Shown: positions 35,163-47,921 of the stretch, one piece after another
Layout: every line of letters begins with the position of its first letter
Numbering within the stretch: the first letter of the stretch is position 1
Assembly: GCA_003024175.1 (NCBI GenBank)
Contig: MDYQ01000099.1
Coordinates: forward strand, 1 to 64,000
Reading direction: 5' to 3'
Source: Planoprotostelium fungivorum
Taxonomy: Eukaryota; Evosea; Variosea; Cavosteliida; Cavosteliaceae
Length of the DNA: 64,000 nt
The notes under the pieces: model-generated
What the model saw: only the letters and a program-made list of their open reading frames with translations
Database searches by the model: none
What the model was told of the DNA's origin: nothing
Program-made: the position numbers and the translations under genes

Positions 35163-38100
35163 ATGTTCGTGGAGGAAGGAGCCATAGGTGAATATGGAGA
35201 AGAGTTCCAAGCGGAACCTGAGGTCACACCCGTCTTCTCTCTGAGAGCGGTCGAGTTCAATCCTGGAGGAAAGATCAAACATATGGTCGTCTGCTCGGAC
35301 ATCCTCGTTATGGCACTCGGTAACAATCAAATCACACGTTTGGACCTCGGTCAACCTAGTAAGATCCAGGACATCAGCATCTCGAAGGGCGACGATCAGA
35401 TACACAAGCTGTTCATGGACCCCTCTGGTCACCATTTGATCATTTCTATGACCAACGAAGACAATTACTACATCTTCCTCAACTGGCAGAAACCTAAACT
35501 TCTCTCCAAGTTAAGAGGGATCAAGATCGAGTCCGTCGCATGGAACAAGAACGGAGATGCCACCAGCACGAAACAGATCCTCATCGGGACATCGAAAGGC
35601 AAGATATACGAGACCGTCATCGAATCGAACGAAAAGGCATTTATGGAGAGACTCGTCAGCGGCGGTGGAAAAGATCAGACCTTCCAGCAAGTCTACACCC
35701 TCAACGAGAACATGCCCATCACCGGTCTACGATTCGAAGCATTTCCAACGGAGAACAGCAAGTACTTTGTCATGGCAGCGACACCGACACGTGTCTATCA
35801 GTTCATCGGAGGTCCCACTTTCGAGCAGCTCTTTGCAAAGTATGAGACGAATGCGGGTTTCTTGGAATTACCTGGAGACCTCGATCATTCGGACTTGGCC
35901 TTCTTCTCAAAGTACAGCCAGGGTCTACCTCAATCTTTCGCTTGGTTGACCGGACCAGGTGTGTCCCATCCTCCTTTCATCGTCTCATCACCGTCACCTC
36001 CACATCACAACATCACACAAGATACGTCATCTTCTTCGCATCAAGACTCATCATCCCATCATCATCTAATGTGTGCGTCAAGGTGTCTACTACGGAGACC
36101 TCATCTTCGGCTCTCAAAACACCGGAGAGTCCGTCATGGTCGATCACTCCCTCGTCCCTTATCCCTCCTTCCCCGGCTCCGAAATGGCCACCACCGTTGT
36201 AGACGGCCGAAACCGAATGCTGTCCATACCCCTCTCCCTCATTCTCACCCAGTACCATTTCGTCCTCCTCTATTACGATCGCATCCAAGCCATATCGAGT
36301 ATCACGCGCGAAGTCGTCTGGGAGGAACAGTTTGGTAAGAGGATCAGGAACATCAGGGGAATGGCTTACGATCAGAATGGGAAGGCCATGAGAACAGCCT
36401 GGTTGTACACCGAGACGCAAGTGTACGAGATATACATCGACAGTGAAGACAGAAACGTGTGGGAGATGTACTTGTCGAGAAATCTTTTCGATGCGGCTTA
36501 TCAACACTGTAAGAATGACAGACAGATGGATAAGGTGAGACCGATCGATATCGAGAGAGTGAAGGAGGACAGGTCTTGACGAGCCAGGCCGAGCACAACT
36601 TTAAGAACAAGGAGTACAAGGTGGCAGCAGCTTGTTACGGAAAGACAAAGAAGAGCTTCGAAGAGATTGCACTCAAGTTTTACTCGATCAACGAACAATC
36701 TGCCCTGAGAAATTATCTTTCACACAAATTGAAGTCCATCAAGCAGAACGAGGTGAGAGGATAGAGTAACGAGATCTGACTCGTTGTAGAACGCCACGCA
36801 GTGTACTCTCATCGCGACGTGGTTGACTGAGATTTATCTGGACAAGTTGAACGAGTGCAGCAGCAACAACAGTGGTCCACAGCAGCAGAAGGAGATCATG
36901 CAAAACCAAGAGGTCATGGAAGAAGAATTCGAGAAATTCCTGCAAGAAAACGAGAAATACCTCGATCAATCTACAACGTACAATCTCATCGCCAGTCACG
37001 GAAGAATCAAGGAATTATTGTTCTACGCCACTCTGAAGAAGGATCACGAGAGGGTCATCCAGTACCACATCCAAAACGGTATTTCATCGAGTTTTCCACC
37101 ACATTTCACCGACGATTCTACAGGCGACTACAAGAAGGCCCTGGGAGTATTGCAGGAAGGAGGTACACCCAAAATGTACTACGAGTTCAGCCCCATCTTC
37201 ATGCATCACATTCCTTACTACACGGTCAATCTGTGGATCAAAAACCACCAACAGTTAGAACCGAGGAAACTCCTACCCTCCATCATGAGATACAACCACG
37301 CCAGCAACATCGAGGACGGTCAGGTACATCTCCACGATATTCCACAGAAATTTCGCGGGAAACTCAATTCGTACAGGTCAACCAGGCGATCCGATATCTC
37401 GAATTCTGCGTCAAGAGATGTCAGAATGAAGACATGGCCATCCACGATTACCTCTTGTCCCTCTACGTCCAACAGAGATCCGAAAAGGAGCTCATCGCTT
37501 TCATCGAGGTGACCGTCTACAACCCGCCAATGCTGACTCGAGCAGCAACGAGACAAGTTTTTCGACATCAAGAATGCACTTCGATTGTGCCTGAAAGAAA
37601 ACAAGACGAAACCCTGTGTGTTGCTGTACAGTGCCATGGGTCAATACGAAGAGGCAGTCGACCTCGCCCTCGAAGTGGATCTGAATCTTGCGAAAGAGAA
37701 TGCGAACAAGCCGGAGGAAGACGAAGGATTGAGGAAGAAACTGTGGCTCAAGATCGCGAGGTTCGTTGTAGAGCAGAAGAAGGATATCCAAGGGGCGATG
37801 GAGCTGCTGAACGAGTGTGATCTACTCAAGATCGAAGACATTCTTCCTTTCTTCCCAGATTTCACTCGTATCGATCAATTCAAGGTCAGAAATTTCTCTC
37901 CATTTTCTTCGAATTTTCTAGGAATCTTCTCCTGACCGGTTCTGTAGAACGAGATCTGTAGTTCGCTGGAAGATTACAATCGACACATTGATCAACTCAA
38001 GACTGAGATGGAGGAGGCCACACGAAGTGCAGATCTCATTCGAAAAGACATCAAAGACATTCGAAACAAGTGAATGCCATTCATCACTATCTATATTAGA

Positions 38101-38662
38101 TTCATCACTATCTATATCAGCCTCCACAATGAATGTCATTGACCTCGTACAGGTACGGATTCATTGGTGTCAGCGAGAACTGCAGCCTGTGCAAGACACC
38201 TGCACTGGCCAGAGAGTTTTATCTCTTTCCTTGCGCTCACGCTTTCCACGAAGATTGTCTGAAGACAAAGGTGATGTGATCATGATGAAGACAGTGTCAT
38301 CATCACGTGATCATGTGTTGATGATGGAGACAGATGATGAAGGGAATCGGAAGTGTAGATATAAAGAGACTGACGAAGCTGACGGAAGAGTTGGGCCATC
38401 TACAACGAGACGAGTTCAAGGAGGTGACGGACTACAACCCGACAGAAAACAGGGAGGACAGAGAGAATTCTGCCATGTACTCAAAGGTGAAGGAGAGAAG
38501 AGAGGAAGGACTGAAGGAGAGATGTAGATGGAGAAGATCAAAGAGGAGATCGACAACTTGGTGGCTGCAGAGTGCCCCTTCTGTGGACAGATGATGATCC
38601 AGTCGATCACGGAGCCGTTCGTCACTGCCAACGATTTGGAGGCTTTGACTTGGCAGATATAA
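35163..38662 (+). CDS. VPS18: VPS18/Pep3 core subunit of HOPS/CORVET
   Basis: Tethering-complex subunit for endosome and lysosome fusion. The N-terminal beta-propeller starts MFVEEGAIGEYGEEF and includes FSLRAVEFNPGGKIKHMVVC and GTSKGKIYETVIE. The alpha-solenoid has clathrin-repeat features (LYSAMGQYEEAVDLALEVDL, ILPFFPDFTRIDQFK). The C-terminal RING-H2 is CSLCKTPALAREFYLFPC.HAFHEDC ... AAECPFCGQMMI, ending EALTWQI. About 1,000 residues. The segment near 38290-38540, between the two RING halves, is longer than usual and includes one exact copy of the recurrent 13-base motif read as HLQRDE. A near copy lies upstream at 35073. Confidence 0.95.
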
Positions 38663-38910
38663 ATAACTTCATCCAACAAATCAAGGTCACTCTCCATATG
38701 ATTCGGTTTTTCCGGTTGGTAGTCAAATGGTGCATTGAGAATGGATCACTTCTCTCCCGACTACTGGAATATGCGCGACAAAAAAATTAGTGATCCAAAT
38801 GCATGGACACCAACCAGAAAAACCAAATCATATCTTCAACGACTATTTGAGAGCACAGACAAATATCAGATCACATCTTTGCATGACGGACTCGATCTCT
38901 CATGTCATCT

Positions 38911-38991
38911 GATAGCGTGGCCGAGTGGTTAAGGCGGCAGACTGCTAATCTGTTACCTTCGGGTGCGAGAGTTCGAATCTCTCCGCTGTCG
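38911..38991 (+). tRNA. tRNA-Ser(GCU)
   Basis: 81-nt class II tRNA. Acceptor arm GATAGCG pairs with CGCTGTC (one G-T), with discriminator G. The anticodon loop CTGCTAA has anticodon GCT, the T-arm is GTTCGAA, and a long variable arm is present. No intron. A run of seven T follows (from 38996) as a Pol III terminator. Identical to the copy at 41183-41263. Confidence 0.96.
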
Positions 38992-39052
38992 TATCTTTTT
39001 TTCACCCCCAAAATTCGAAATTAACTCCTTTCTTTTCCCTAGATCTTGGAGG

Positions 39053-41071
39053 ATGAATGCGCCGACTGCAACATCCATACCCAACAATAGCAACAATCCT
39101 ACGCGTGTGAAGTTCTGTCACACATTTGCCGCCAATCAGACCTGTCGATTTGGAGCCAATTGCAGATACTCCCATCAGATTCCAGCGTCCAACAATGGCT
39201 CGTGAGTGCTTTCACCGTCTTCAGGTGATCAAACTGATCAGATGAAAGATCCCCCATCGACAGAGAAGAGCCATCGAAGAAACCAGAAACAAGGGGAGCA
39301 AAACGGAGCCAACCGCCCGTTACCACAGCACAACATGCGACGAAACGCACACAACCTCCTTTGAAGCCGATACAGTCAACAGTGAAACAGTCACAACCAC
39401 CACAGAAACCACCGCAAGCAATAACAAGACATACTCAACCACCAAAGACACCGAAATCAGATCAGATCCCATCGACGAATGATGCTAATTCCGCTGATGT
39501 GCCAAAGAGGGAACAAGAAGAACAACCGCCAAATCACAAAACATATCTGCAGGTGAAGACGAACGACCGCGGGGAACCGAGTGAGAGCAGCATCCTCGGA
39601 CTATTTGAGGGAAGAGTTTATCAAGTCTGGAAAAGGGAGAACAGAGGCGTTGTGACATACAGATTGATCTTTCCTTCCTTAGAAGAGGTGTGGATGGCAT
39701 CGCATTCATCACCATCCATCTGTCATTCAACAATGTCCACCCGTTCTGATCGATCGAAAGTTTCGTCATGCCTTGATGATGCACGAAGGTCCACTGAGAC
39801 AACAGATCAAGAAGATGGGTACTCAAGCGGAAAAGGTGAGGATGACACGATCATCACGATGGATGACACGATCAGATGCAATTCACAACAAAGACAAAGG
39901 AAGGAAGACATGTGACCTTCAAATTCAATCAAAGCTCCATGTCTGAGCCAATCGAAAAATCAGAGATTGAATCCTTACCTCCAATGAAATTTCCTGGAAA
40001 CATCAAGGTGAGCCAGGTTCACCTCTCGTGTTCTGACCGTTGTAGATGATCGATCGATCGTTCACGATAAGAGAGATGGAGCGATGCATCGATGATCTGA
40101 TTGGGAAGCCTCTATCAGATGTCACAGAGGAGGACGACATTCTATTGGTAAATCACAATGCGTTCATCAACACTCAGCAACCTACGTAGGGCATGGACAT
40201 CGAATGGCGACCGAGTTTTCAAAAGGGACGAGAGAATTTGGCTTCCCTACTACAACTAGCCAATGGCACAGACGCAGTTGTATTCCGTCTATTGGATCTG
40301 GTCGCTCTACAACGCGAAGAAGCCATTCAAGCGGGTGAACGACCCATCTACAGCGATCACGTGACCGTACAACAGGACAGAGGCGTCCACGATTCATACA
40401 GCCCAACGACAGAGGACAAGTGTCGACGAATCTTCTGAAGAGGACCAGTGCACCTCCTTATGATCTACCTCCTTACCTCCTCTCCCTCCTGTCTTCTCCC
40501 CTCATCAAGAAGGCAGGTGTCGGTCTCACATCTGATGCAGAGAAGGTGAGAGGAGTGGATGGAAATGAATCAAAGTGATGTCTGTCAGATGAAGAAGGAC
40601 TTCAGAGCGAAGGTGGAAGGGTTGTGTGATATCTCTCTCCTTCCTGGCGTCCGTCGCTACACTCAGAGTGGATTGAAACCACTCACGGCTCGTTATCTCG
40701 GTTTCAAGATGAATAAGGGGAAGAGCGTTCAGATGTGCAATTGGGAGGGAGACATCACGCAGAAGCAACTCGAATATGCTGCCATGGATGCTTATTGTGG
40801 AAGACAAGTTTATTTAGAGATGATGAAGGTGAGAGCGATGGATCCACGTCAATTCATTGGTTCAGGAGGATTACGTTCCCTTTTTCGATCAATTATTTCC
40901 CGATTTAAAAGATGTAAAAGACGAGCCCATCGTTGCACAAGGTGAAGAATGACGTTAATGCTGGAGTTGACACGTGCAGCTACAAAGAAGAGGGATGAGC
41001 CATCAAGGAGGGGAAAGGGAAATGGAAGGAGAGGCAAGAGTAATGTTGTACAAACTGATGGGATGACATAA
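39053..41071 (+). CDS. CCCH zinc finger protein with DEDDy 3'-5' exonuclease domain
   Basis: Predicted 3'-5' exonuclease. An N-terminal CCCH finger, KFCHTFAANQTCRFGANCRYSH, suggests RNA binding. A disordered Gln/Pro/Lys-rich linker and a region of unknown fold follow. The nuclease domain at 40180-40850 has motif I MDIEWRP (D, E), motif II VGLTSDAEK (D) and motif III YAAMDAYCGRQVY (Y, D), so the DEDDy set is complete. It resembles WRN/EXD2-type exonucleases. An intron near 40942-40979 joins a basic tail (KKRDEPSRRGKGNGRRGKSN) ending at 41071. Without that splice the protein would stop at 40952. The fusion suggests RNA rather than DNA as substrate (inference). Confidence 0.75.
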
Positions 41072-41182
41072 ATACACTTGAACACATGGTTTCTGGTGCT
41101 GCGTTTGGACGACTGATTTTTGTGCATATTTCACTACCAACCGATGAACACCGCGAAGAATAATTTCTGACAAAAAAAGATA

Positions 41183-41263
41183 CGACAGCGGAGAGATTCG
41201 AACTCTCGCACCCGAAGGTAACAGATTAGCAGTCTGCCGCCTTAACCACTCGGCCACGCTATC
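41183..41263 (-). tRNA. tRNA-Ser(GCU), second copy
   Basis: Same 81 nt as 38911-38991, in inverted orientation, again followed on its own strand by GTATC and seven T. Flanks share only a few bases upstream (CATCT) and the terminator. Confidence 0.96.
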
Positions 41264-41505
41264 AGATGTTTGCTCGGTCAAATTCAAAAGCACGTATGTG
41301 CGTCATTGATATGCTTGAATCATTGGTGCTATCTGACTGATCGATCACCTCCTTCATGTCGAGTTGCGAGAAGAATACCGTCACATTGATGTTATATGAG
41401 AAAAGCTCGTTAGTAGAGCGACTCCAGTAGCGAAATTCCGCTATCTTCTCTGTTGAGTCTACAATACATTTTTTCTGTCCGATCATCGAAACATCATCTG
41501 ACGAG

Positions 41506-43419
41506 ATGGGAGGGTCTGTTTCGAAATCGAAGACTATACACATCAATCAACAGCGATATAGAGTCACTCACCAAGTTGGTGAGGGTGGGTTCTCTTTCGT
41601 GTATAAAGTGAGCCGATTATACGTTTCTACTGCTTTCGTTCGCAATCATCCTCTTCAAACCATAGATAGATTCTGATCGGTTTTCAGGTAGAAGATCCGG
41701 CCAATGGAAGGTAGGCTGCATCGGTCGATTTATCATCAGAGCCACAGCTTCTGACAGTCTCACAGATTCCTAGCTCTCAAGAAGACACTCTGCCAGACTC
41801 CGGAACAAATCAAGAGCGCTCAGACAGAGGTGCACATATCTTTGTCAAGACTCGACTCAACTCACAACAGGTCGATACGTTTGGAAAATTTCGTCACGAT
41901 AACATTCTTCCCGCTATTGACGTAGAGAAGAGAGCTTCAGAAAAAGTTCCTGGAGCCACCGAATACCTCATACTCCTTCCCCTCTTCGACGTGAGGGCTC
42001 TTTTCTCTCGAAGAGACTCACGAAAACAGCTCACATTGCAAGACGCATTGGAAGCTAGAAAGTTATCGGAGGCCGATTACTCACAGTATTTTTCGGAGAG
42101 ATACATCCTCACCGCATTCCTCGAGCTGTGTCGTGGTGTCGCCCAATTTCATCACCACAACCCACCTCTGGCACACAATGACATCAAGGTCGATGATTAC
42201 GTACCCCTCCATCGATTACTGATCTTTGCAGCCACACAACATTCTCGTCTCAGACAAGAGGAGACTCGTCTTGTTCGATTTCGGTTCCGTCAGAGAGGCC
42301 AGACACATGATCAGCTCCCGTCGCGATGCATTAGCCATCGAAGAGTGGTCCAACACCAATTGCACACCGTTATACAAGGCTCCTGAATTGTTTCAAGTCC
42401 CTACGAATTCCACCATCGACGAACGCACGGACGTTTGGGTGAGATCATCATCCATCCCGTGTCCATCACACGACCATCATGACTTCATCGTCTTCACAAT
42501 GAATCGAAGTGAATCGACGATCTGAATGAATCAGGCTCTGGGATGCACACTGTACGCCATGGCATACATGGAGAACCCCTTCGAGCAAGATTCAGCCCAG
42601 GGCAGCATCAACTTGGCCGTCACCGGAGGATCTGTCCGATTCCCACCCTCCTCCCAGAAGTGAGAGATCTGTGTAGATCTCACTGAGATCCGTACAGCTA
42701 CTCGACTGAATTCCAGAACATCATCACGTGGATCCTCAACGTGGACCATCAATCTCGCCCCTTCATCGACGATGTCATCCTTCGCATCGAAAAGTTTATC
42801 CCCAGCTTGAGGAGCGATCAGGAGGCAGACAGCACCATGATCGAGAGTGCAAACAAGGCGATGGCAGCACAGGTTAGATTGAACAGACATATTCAAATCG
42901 GCTCGAGTGTCTGTGTCGTGTTGTAATACAAACATCCGTGAAATCTTGTCCCTCGGTGTTGATGTTTGACAGCTGCGGAGCAGTGGGAGGCACATCTTGA
43001 GTCCAAAGTCACCGAAGCCTTCTCATTCGAGATCTTCTTCCACTGCCGGTGAGAGGAGAGACAACGAGTGTCGCTGAGAGAGGCAGGTACGGGTCACACG
43101 AGGTCGAATTCGTCCGTCGGCTCGAAGAAGGGACACTCGAGGAACGCTTCGGAGGTTCTCGGCTTCGGGGGAGGAGACAAGAAGGAGAAGAAGGAGAAGA
43201 GCCACTCGCGAGGTCCTTCTCTATCCATGAAGCACGGCAGGAGCAAGAGGTAAGAACTCCATCGCATGGAGTCTCTGATGATGATGCAGTCGTCAAGTGG
43301 ACGAGGACGACGATTTAGACACGCTGGTGGCCAACTGGAAGATGCAACAACTGGAAGAAGGAGAAGGAACGAGAGACGAACCGACGCTCCCGAGAGTCAT
43401 CATCGACCAGCCCAAATAA
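41506..43419 (+). CDS. STK16/NAK-like Ser/Thr kinase
   Basis: Kinase of the NAK family nearest STK16/MPSK1. The start at 41506 gives MGGSVSKSK, a good N-myristoylation signal like that of STK16. The glycine loop is VGEGGFSFVYK. The VAIK lysine is in FLALKKTL. The catalytic loop is LAHNDIKPHNIL, with HND in place of HRD; the catalytic Asp and Asn are kept. The metal loop is LFDFGSV. The activation segment is TPLYKAPELF, then DVWALGCTLYAM. The C-terminal extension has Ser-rich repeats (KKGHSRNASE) and ends TLVANWKMQQLE...RVIIDQPK. About 480 residues. The stop TAA is inside AATAAA (43415-43420) and lies 19 bp from the convergent CEP70 stop. Confidence 0.85.
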
Positions 43420-43438
43420 AACAAGAGATTCTTTTTAT

Positions 43439-46295
43439 TTATTCTAAAGCTCCTTTCAATGCAACGATCGCTGGAATCAATGCCTCGCGGCTCTCGACAA
43501 AGAGGAGACGACACAATCGATTCAAGAGGTCATCCTCTTCGCTCTCCTCTTCTTCTTCTCTTTGGAGTTGGTGGAGTAAGCTGTCGTGGGTCAGAAGAGG
43601 TTCGTGACATTGGAATACCTCTTGCAGAGGGAAGGGAGTCGAACGTCTTCGACTTGGAAGAGGTGACACAGTTCGATGATGATCTGGTGATGGATGAGAT
43701 CTTCTTCTCTCCTCTCTAAGGGGTGGGATGTCTCTGGACTCTGTCTTCTTGTGTCTAAGAGTCTCTCGATTTCATTCAGACAGCTGTTGAAGGAGCTGTT
43801 CTCGTCTGTTGGGGGTGAGATTTGAAATAAAATGAAATAAAACCTTTTCCCAAGGCAGAGCGGAGAGCCTTCAGTGCATTCTTCGCTTCCGTCCACGATC
43901 GAAAGACCGAACTTAATCCCGGTAAAATCCTATCGATTTCATCAATCGATTCATCTACAACGAGCAGCCTCACCCTTCCACATTCGGAATTCCGAATAAT
44001 TCTTGGACGTGGCGAACCACAACGCGATACATCTCGGCCGGTCCGACATCTTTCATCTGTTGACATTTCAACTCACATTACGTTCTAATGTCCTTCACCT
44101 CTTCTGCTCTCAGCAACATCTCTCCTGACGCAAGGTGTCTGTCTTCTAATTCCACGAGATCTCGAATCTACAACGAGTCAATCTATAGAGGAGGGAGAGG
44201 GTCACCTGCACTCCCATACTCTCTTTAGAATCCTTCTTCCTCTTCTTCAATTCGTGCATGACGTCATCATGTTCCGACTGTAGAGAATAAATGTTCCGTT
44301 CGATATCTCCCCTCACTTTTAAAGATTTCATTTGGGACATGCTGTGAGTCCAACTCCACAGAGTCCGAATTACATCCGGAAGTGCCATCTGTGGTAACAG
44401 ATCGATCGCATCGTACTGTACGATCTATGGATGTCAGTGTCAGTGTCAGATAGACATCTGTGACACCTCTTGCACTTGAGAGAAGAAGGACTCCAACTCG
44501 ATGAATCTCTTTCCCCCGTGGATCAGCTGATCGATTCGGCTGCACAGGACAGTTACGTCGGAGATTCCGAGTTGTACGCACAGGTCCTCCACAATTCCCT
44601 GTCGTAGTGAGATTTCGATGAGATTTCTGCGAGATTTCAACACCTTCCAGACCAGATCGGGTACGGTGTTGGATTTTTGTCTGATCTTGTGTAACAATTT
44701 GTCGTGTTGAATCTTGTCTCTCGTTGTTTGTATCGTCCTCTCTTCTCCTCTTCCATTGATCAACTGTTTCATCGTTAATGTCGACAGCATTTGTGAACGA
44801 GATAACCTTCTTCAATGCCTCTTCTGCTTGTCGACGTTTTTCTTGTTCTTGACGCCACTGAGACAGTGTGGGCAGAGATCTGATCTCTATCTTTAAATTT
44901 TCGTTCTCTTCGATCAACAGTTGGTTCTTTTTCTTACACTCTTCCGTCTGTTTTTCCAAGGCCTACGGAGATATTTGTCATCGATGGGACACATATAAAT
45001 GTGACTCACTGCCACTCTTCCCTTATTCGCCGTATCTTCTTTGTCTTTTGGTGGATTCTTATCGTGTGGGTTGACGAACAACTGTCCGTTTAAATTGGCC
45101 ACTTCCCTCCTGCAGAGGAGGTTAAGACATCACATCGACCGACAAGTGTTACCTTAAGAAAGACAGATCGCTCTCCATCACCCTCCTGTTCTTCTCGTAC
45201 ATAGAGATTATCCTGAGAGTTCTGTTGTCTTGTACGGACTTGTTACCCGTTGTAGATGGCGGTCGCTGCGCTATGTCCATGAAGACCTGCTTCTCGTCAC
45301 GATTTGCATTCCAATCTCCTCACTTGACGATCTTCCGTTGTCTTCTTTTCTGCCTGCTTCACCATGTCGTGCAGACGATCCCTGTAAGAGTCTGCTTCCT
45401 TCTCTTTCGTCTGATATTTATGTGTCCACTGCGTCATCTTGTGTTTCAGCGTGTGATTCACAAACTCCAAGTGGGATATCTTCTCCTTCAAATTCTGTTC
45501 GGAAATGCTTTGAGATTCCTGATCTCGTTCAGATGATCGTGAGATGTGAGGTGTGAGATGATGACGATCACCTTCAGTTGTTGGATTCGATCTTCGGCGT
45601 TCTCGAGAGATCTGCTCACATCTCTGTGCATCGTCTCCACGTTTTCGATTCTGTACGAGTCAGTTCGTGCTGCACATCAGATCGATCATCTCACCGAGTG
45701 TTCAGCAGTTCGATCTGTACATTCTGCGTGTTCACTTTTTCTTTCCATTCTTTACACTCGTTGTCCATCTTCTCATAAGATTCGAGTATTCGACTGATAG
45801 CTTGGACGTAGATATCTGTTGTCTTCAGCTATGCATCTTCACAATCACCTCACCTTGGTTCATGATCTTCTCTGGAAGAGGTTCGAATCCATTTCGTCTT
45901 AATAATTCGTTGGCGTGTTCGTGTCGAAAGTGATCCTTCGTTGTGTATGGTGTGGGTATCACAGACCGATTGGTAATGTCTGAGAGGGGCAGACGTGTAG
46001 AGGACCTTGTTGATCGGTTTCGATCGGACGAGAACGAAGCGTTTTCATCGTTGGTCAGATTCAATTTTCTGGCCAGATTGCCTCTTCTAGCTTCTATTGC
46101 CTCTATCTCGTTCTCGATCTCTCTTATCGATCTTCTGAATGGCTTCTGCGAAGACACTTTGAGGAATTCTGAGATAGGTCGATTGGGCAATGGACTCCCA
46201 TAACAGATGGTGCTGGCATCACCATTGTGAAACGAGATCTCCTCTGCAATATTCACGTTTTCCAGATCTAATGTTATATCATTCGGTGTGTCCAT
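43439..46295 (-). CDS. CEP70-like centrosomal coiled-coil protein
   Basis: Homologue of CEP70, a gamma-tubulin-associated centrosome/basal-body protein. After a Ser-rich N-terminus, the motif HANELLRRNGFEPLPEKI matches the conserved ..LLMMHGLKPL start of CEP70. Long coiled coils follow. The segment LIEENENLKIEIRSLPTLSQ ... RRQAEEALKK matches the LETRPTQ..L..Y..QVKKLEKALKK region. A helical repeat region then leads to a C-terminus SREALIPAIVALKGALE, like the DDLDAIVPAVKKLK end. About 800 residues and many introns. A 44-nt intron at about 43931-43974 contains the recurrent motif. The presence of CEP70 suggests a flagellate stage (inference). Confidence 0.75.
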
Positions 46296-46564
46296 CTGCT
46301 GAGACCTCGACCATCTGTCTCCCGCTTGAATCTCGTTTTTCCCGCCAATACGAGTTGTAAACGCATTTCCATTTCTTTAAAAGAGCCGTTTTAGGAGCCT
46401 GCTGGGAGTTTCACAATCTGAATCACTGATGTATTGCACCACCACCGATTCATTGTCAATATAGAGAGACGATACTACGATCCCATTACACAGAGCTGCA
46501 GATGAAATGACCCAATGACTCATCATCAAACACAAAGATACAGGTGGTGCAATATACAAACTGT

Positions 46565-47615
46565 TTATCTGTTCTTGATGATGAAATAAGCCACAATACC
46601 CAGACCTGCAGCCACGCAAACGAGAATGAGGAGGAGTATACACATCTTGGTTCTCGTCTTCCTCTGGATCTTTCCTGCCTGTCTCAATTCTTCTGTTCCC
46701 GCCGCTACTTGAGTGTCTGTCGTCTCAATGTTGTCTGAGATGAGGTCTGTTGAAGGTCAACAAAGAGGGGCGAAAATAATGAAATAAAACAGAATAAAAC
46801 ATCTTCGTGCTCACCGATCATCTCGCCCTGCTGTGACACAAGATCAGCAACGTCTTTGAAGATCTGGTTGACTTCGACGACTGCAGAATGGATGTCTTGG
46901 ATTTCTCTGTCTCTCTCTGCGATGAAATCGTTTTGAGATTGGATATCAGACTCAAATTCAAAGTCTTGAATGGGTTCCGGTCTCAACTACGGTGCGACAT
47001 CAGCATGATGTCGTCACATCACAGATGAAAGACATATAAATTGATTAATCACCTCAAAGGGATCCAACTCGGTAGATGTGTGCGTGTTGAAGGAAGGAGC
47101 GGGAGCTGGCTTCGAACTGAGAGGATAATTCCTCTCCTTCTCTGCGATGGAGCCGCTGATCTCTGAGAACTGCTCCATCCAAGTTTCGAAATCTCTCATC
47201 AACTTCTGGTTCAGCATCTTCTTTCGCTGAGGCAGACATCAGATGATGGAAAGGGGAGTTGTTACCTTTTTGGATTCCGCGCTTCCATAGTTCAGATCGA
47301 CGCGCTTGAAGTCGGTGGCAGTGCTTTTAATCAAGTTCTTTGTGTTCTCGATCGTCTTGTGTCTGTGAGAGCGTTAAAAATGGATCCCGAGATCTCGCGA
47401 TATACTCACAACTTCTTCCTCAACTCCTTATCGTCTCCTGGCCTTCCAATCTGGCTGAGAATAGTCCTCATCTGGTTCACATTGGATTGAATCTGTCGAA
47501 CACTATCCGAAATGGCTTGAAGGTTGTTGTCATAATCTTCGGGTGACGTGAAGAGAGGTCTCTCAGCAGTGCTGCCCCTGTGTGAAGACACCCAAGATGC
47601 TCTGTGTCCCGACAT
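46565..47615 (-). CDS. Qa-SNARE, syntaxin-7/Pep12-like
   Basis: Endosomal t-SNARE of about 270 residues. The start MSGHRASWVSSHRG is followed by an Habc-type helical N-domain. The SNARE helix is REIQDIHSAVVEVNQIFKDV ... ADLVSQQGEMIDNIETT, with the zero-layer Gln in VSQQG. The C-terminal anchor is MCILLLILVCVAAGLGIVAYF, ending IIKNR. VNQIFKD and the tail place it nearest syntaxin 7/12 and Pep12. In this window it lies near VPS18, a subunit of the complexes that chaperone such SNAREs. Confidence 0.92.
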
Positions 47616-47921
47616 GTGATGTTGCTTTTAAACTGACAGAAACAACAGCCGCACGATTCCGAGGAGAATTCTTTCCTTCTTCCTTTTCAATGAACTCGCG
47701 ACGTTGTAACTCCATGGCGCTCGGATCTCATCGTCTTTACTTCGTTCTTAGTGAGTCTATCTGTTGGTTGTCGGTGGCATTCGTATCCGCTGTCTTTTGT
47801 TCATGCAGTAACATCAGACAATCGTATCCTCGTTCATCTATTTTGATTTTATTTCCTTTCGTCGCCAAGCAAGGACCTTTACGTATCATCCATCATCCAT
47901 CCATCTACATCCATCTGCATC
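47616..47921. other. Intergenic stretch between the syntaxin start and the CLC stop
   Basis: About 305 bp: the CLC 3' flank and syntaxin upstream region. No other feature seen. Confidence 0.5.

Noticed and set aside
38735-38932. Open frame running into the first tRNA
   Set aside because: Overlaps the tRNA gene and has no domain support.
43956-43974. Possible 19-nt intron in CEP70 ending CGTTGTAG
   Set aside because: Its use gives a stop; the 44-nt intron ending GATAG restores the frame.
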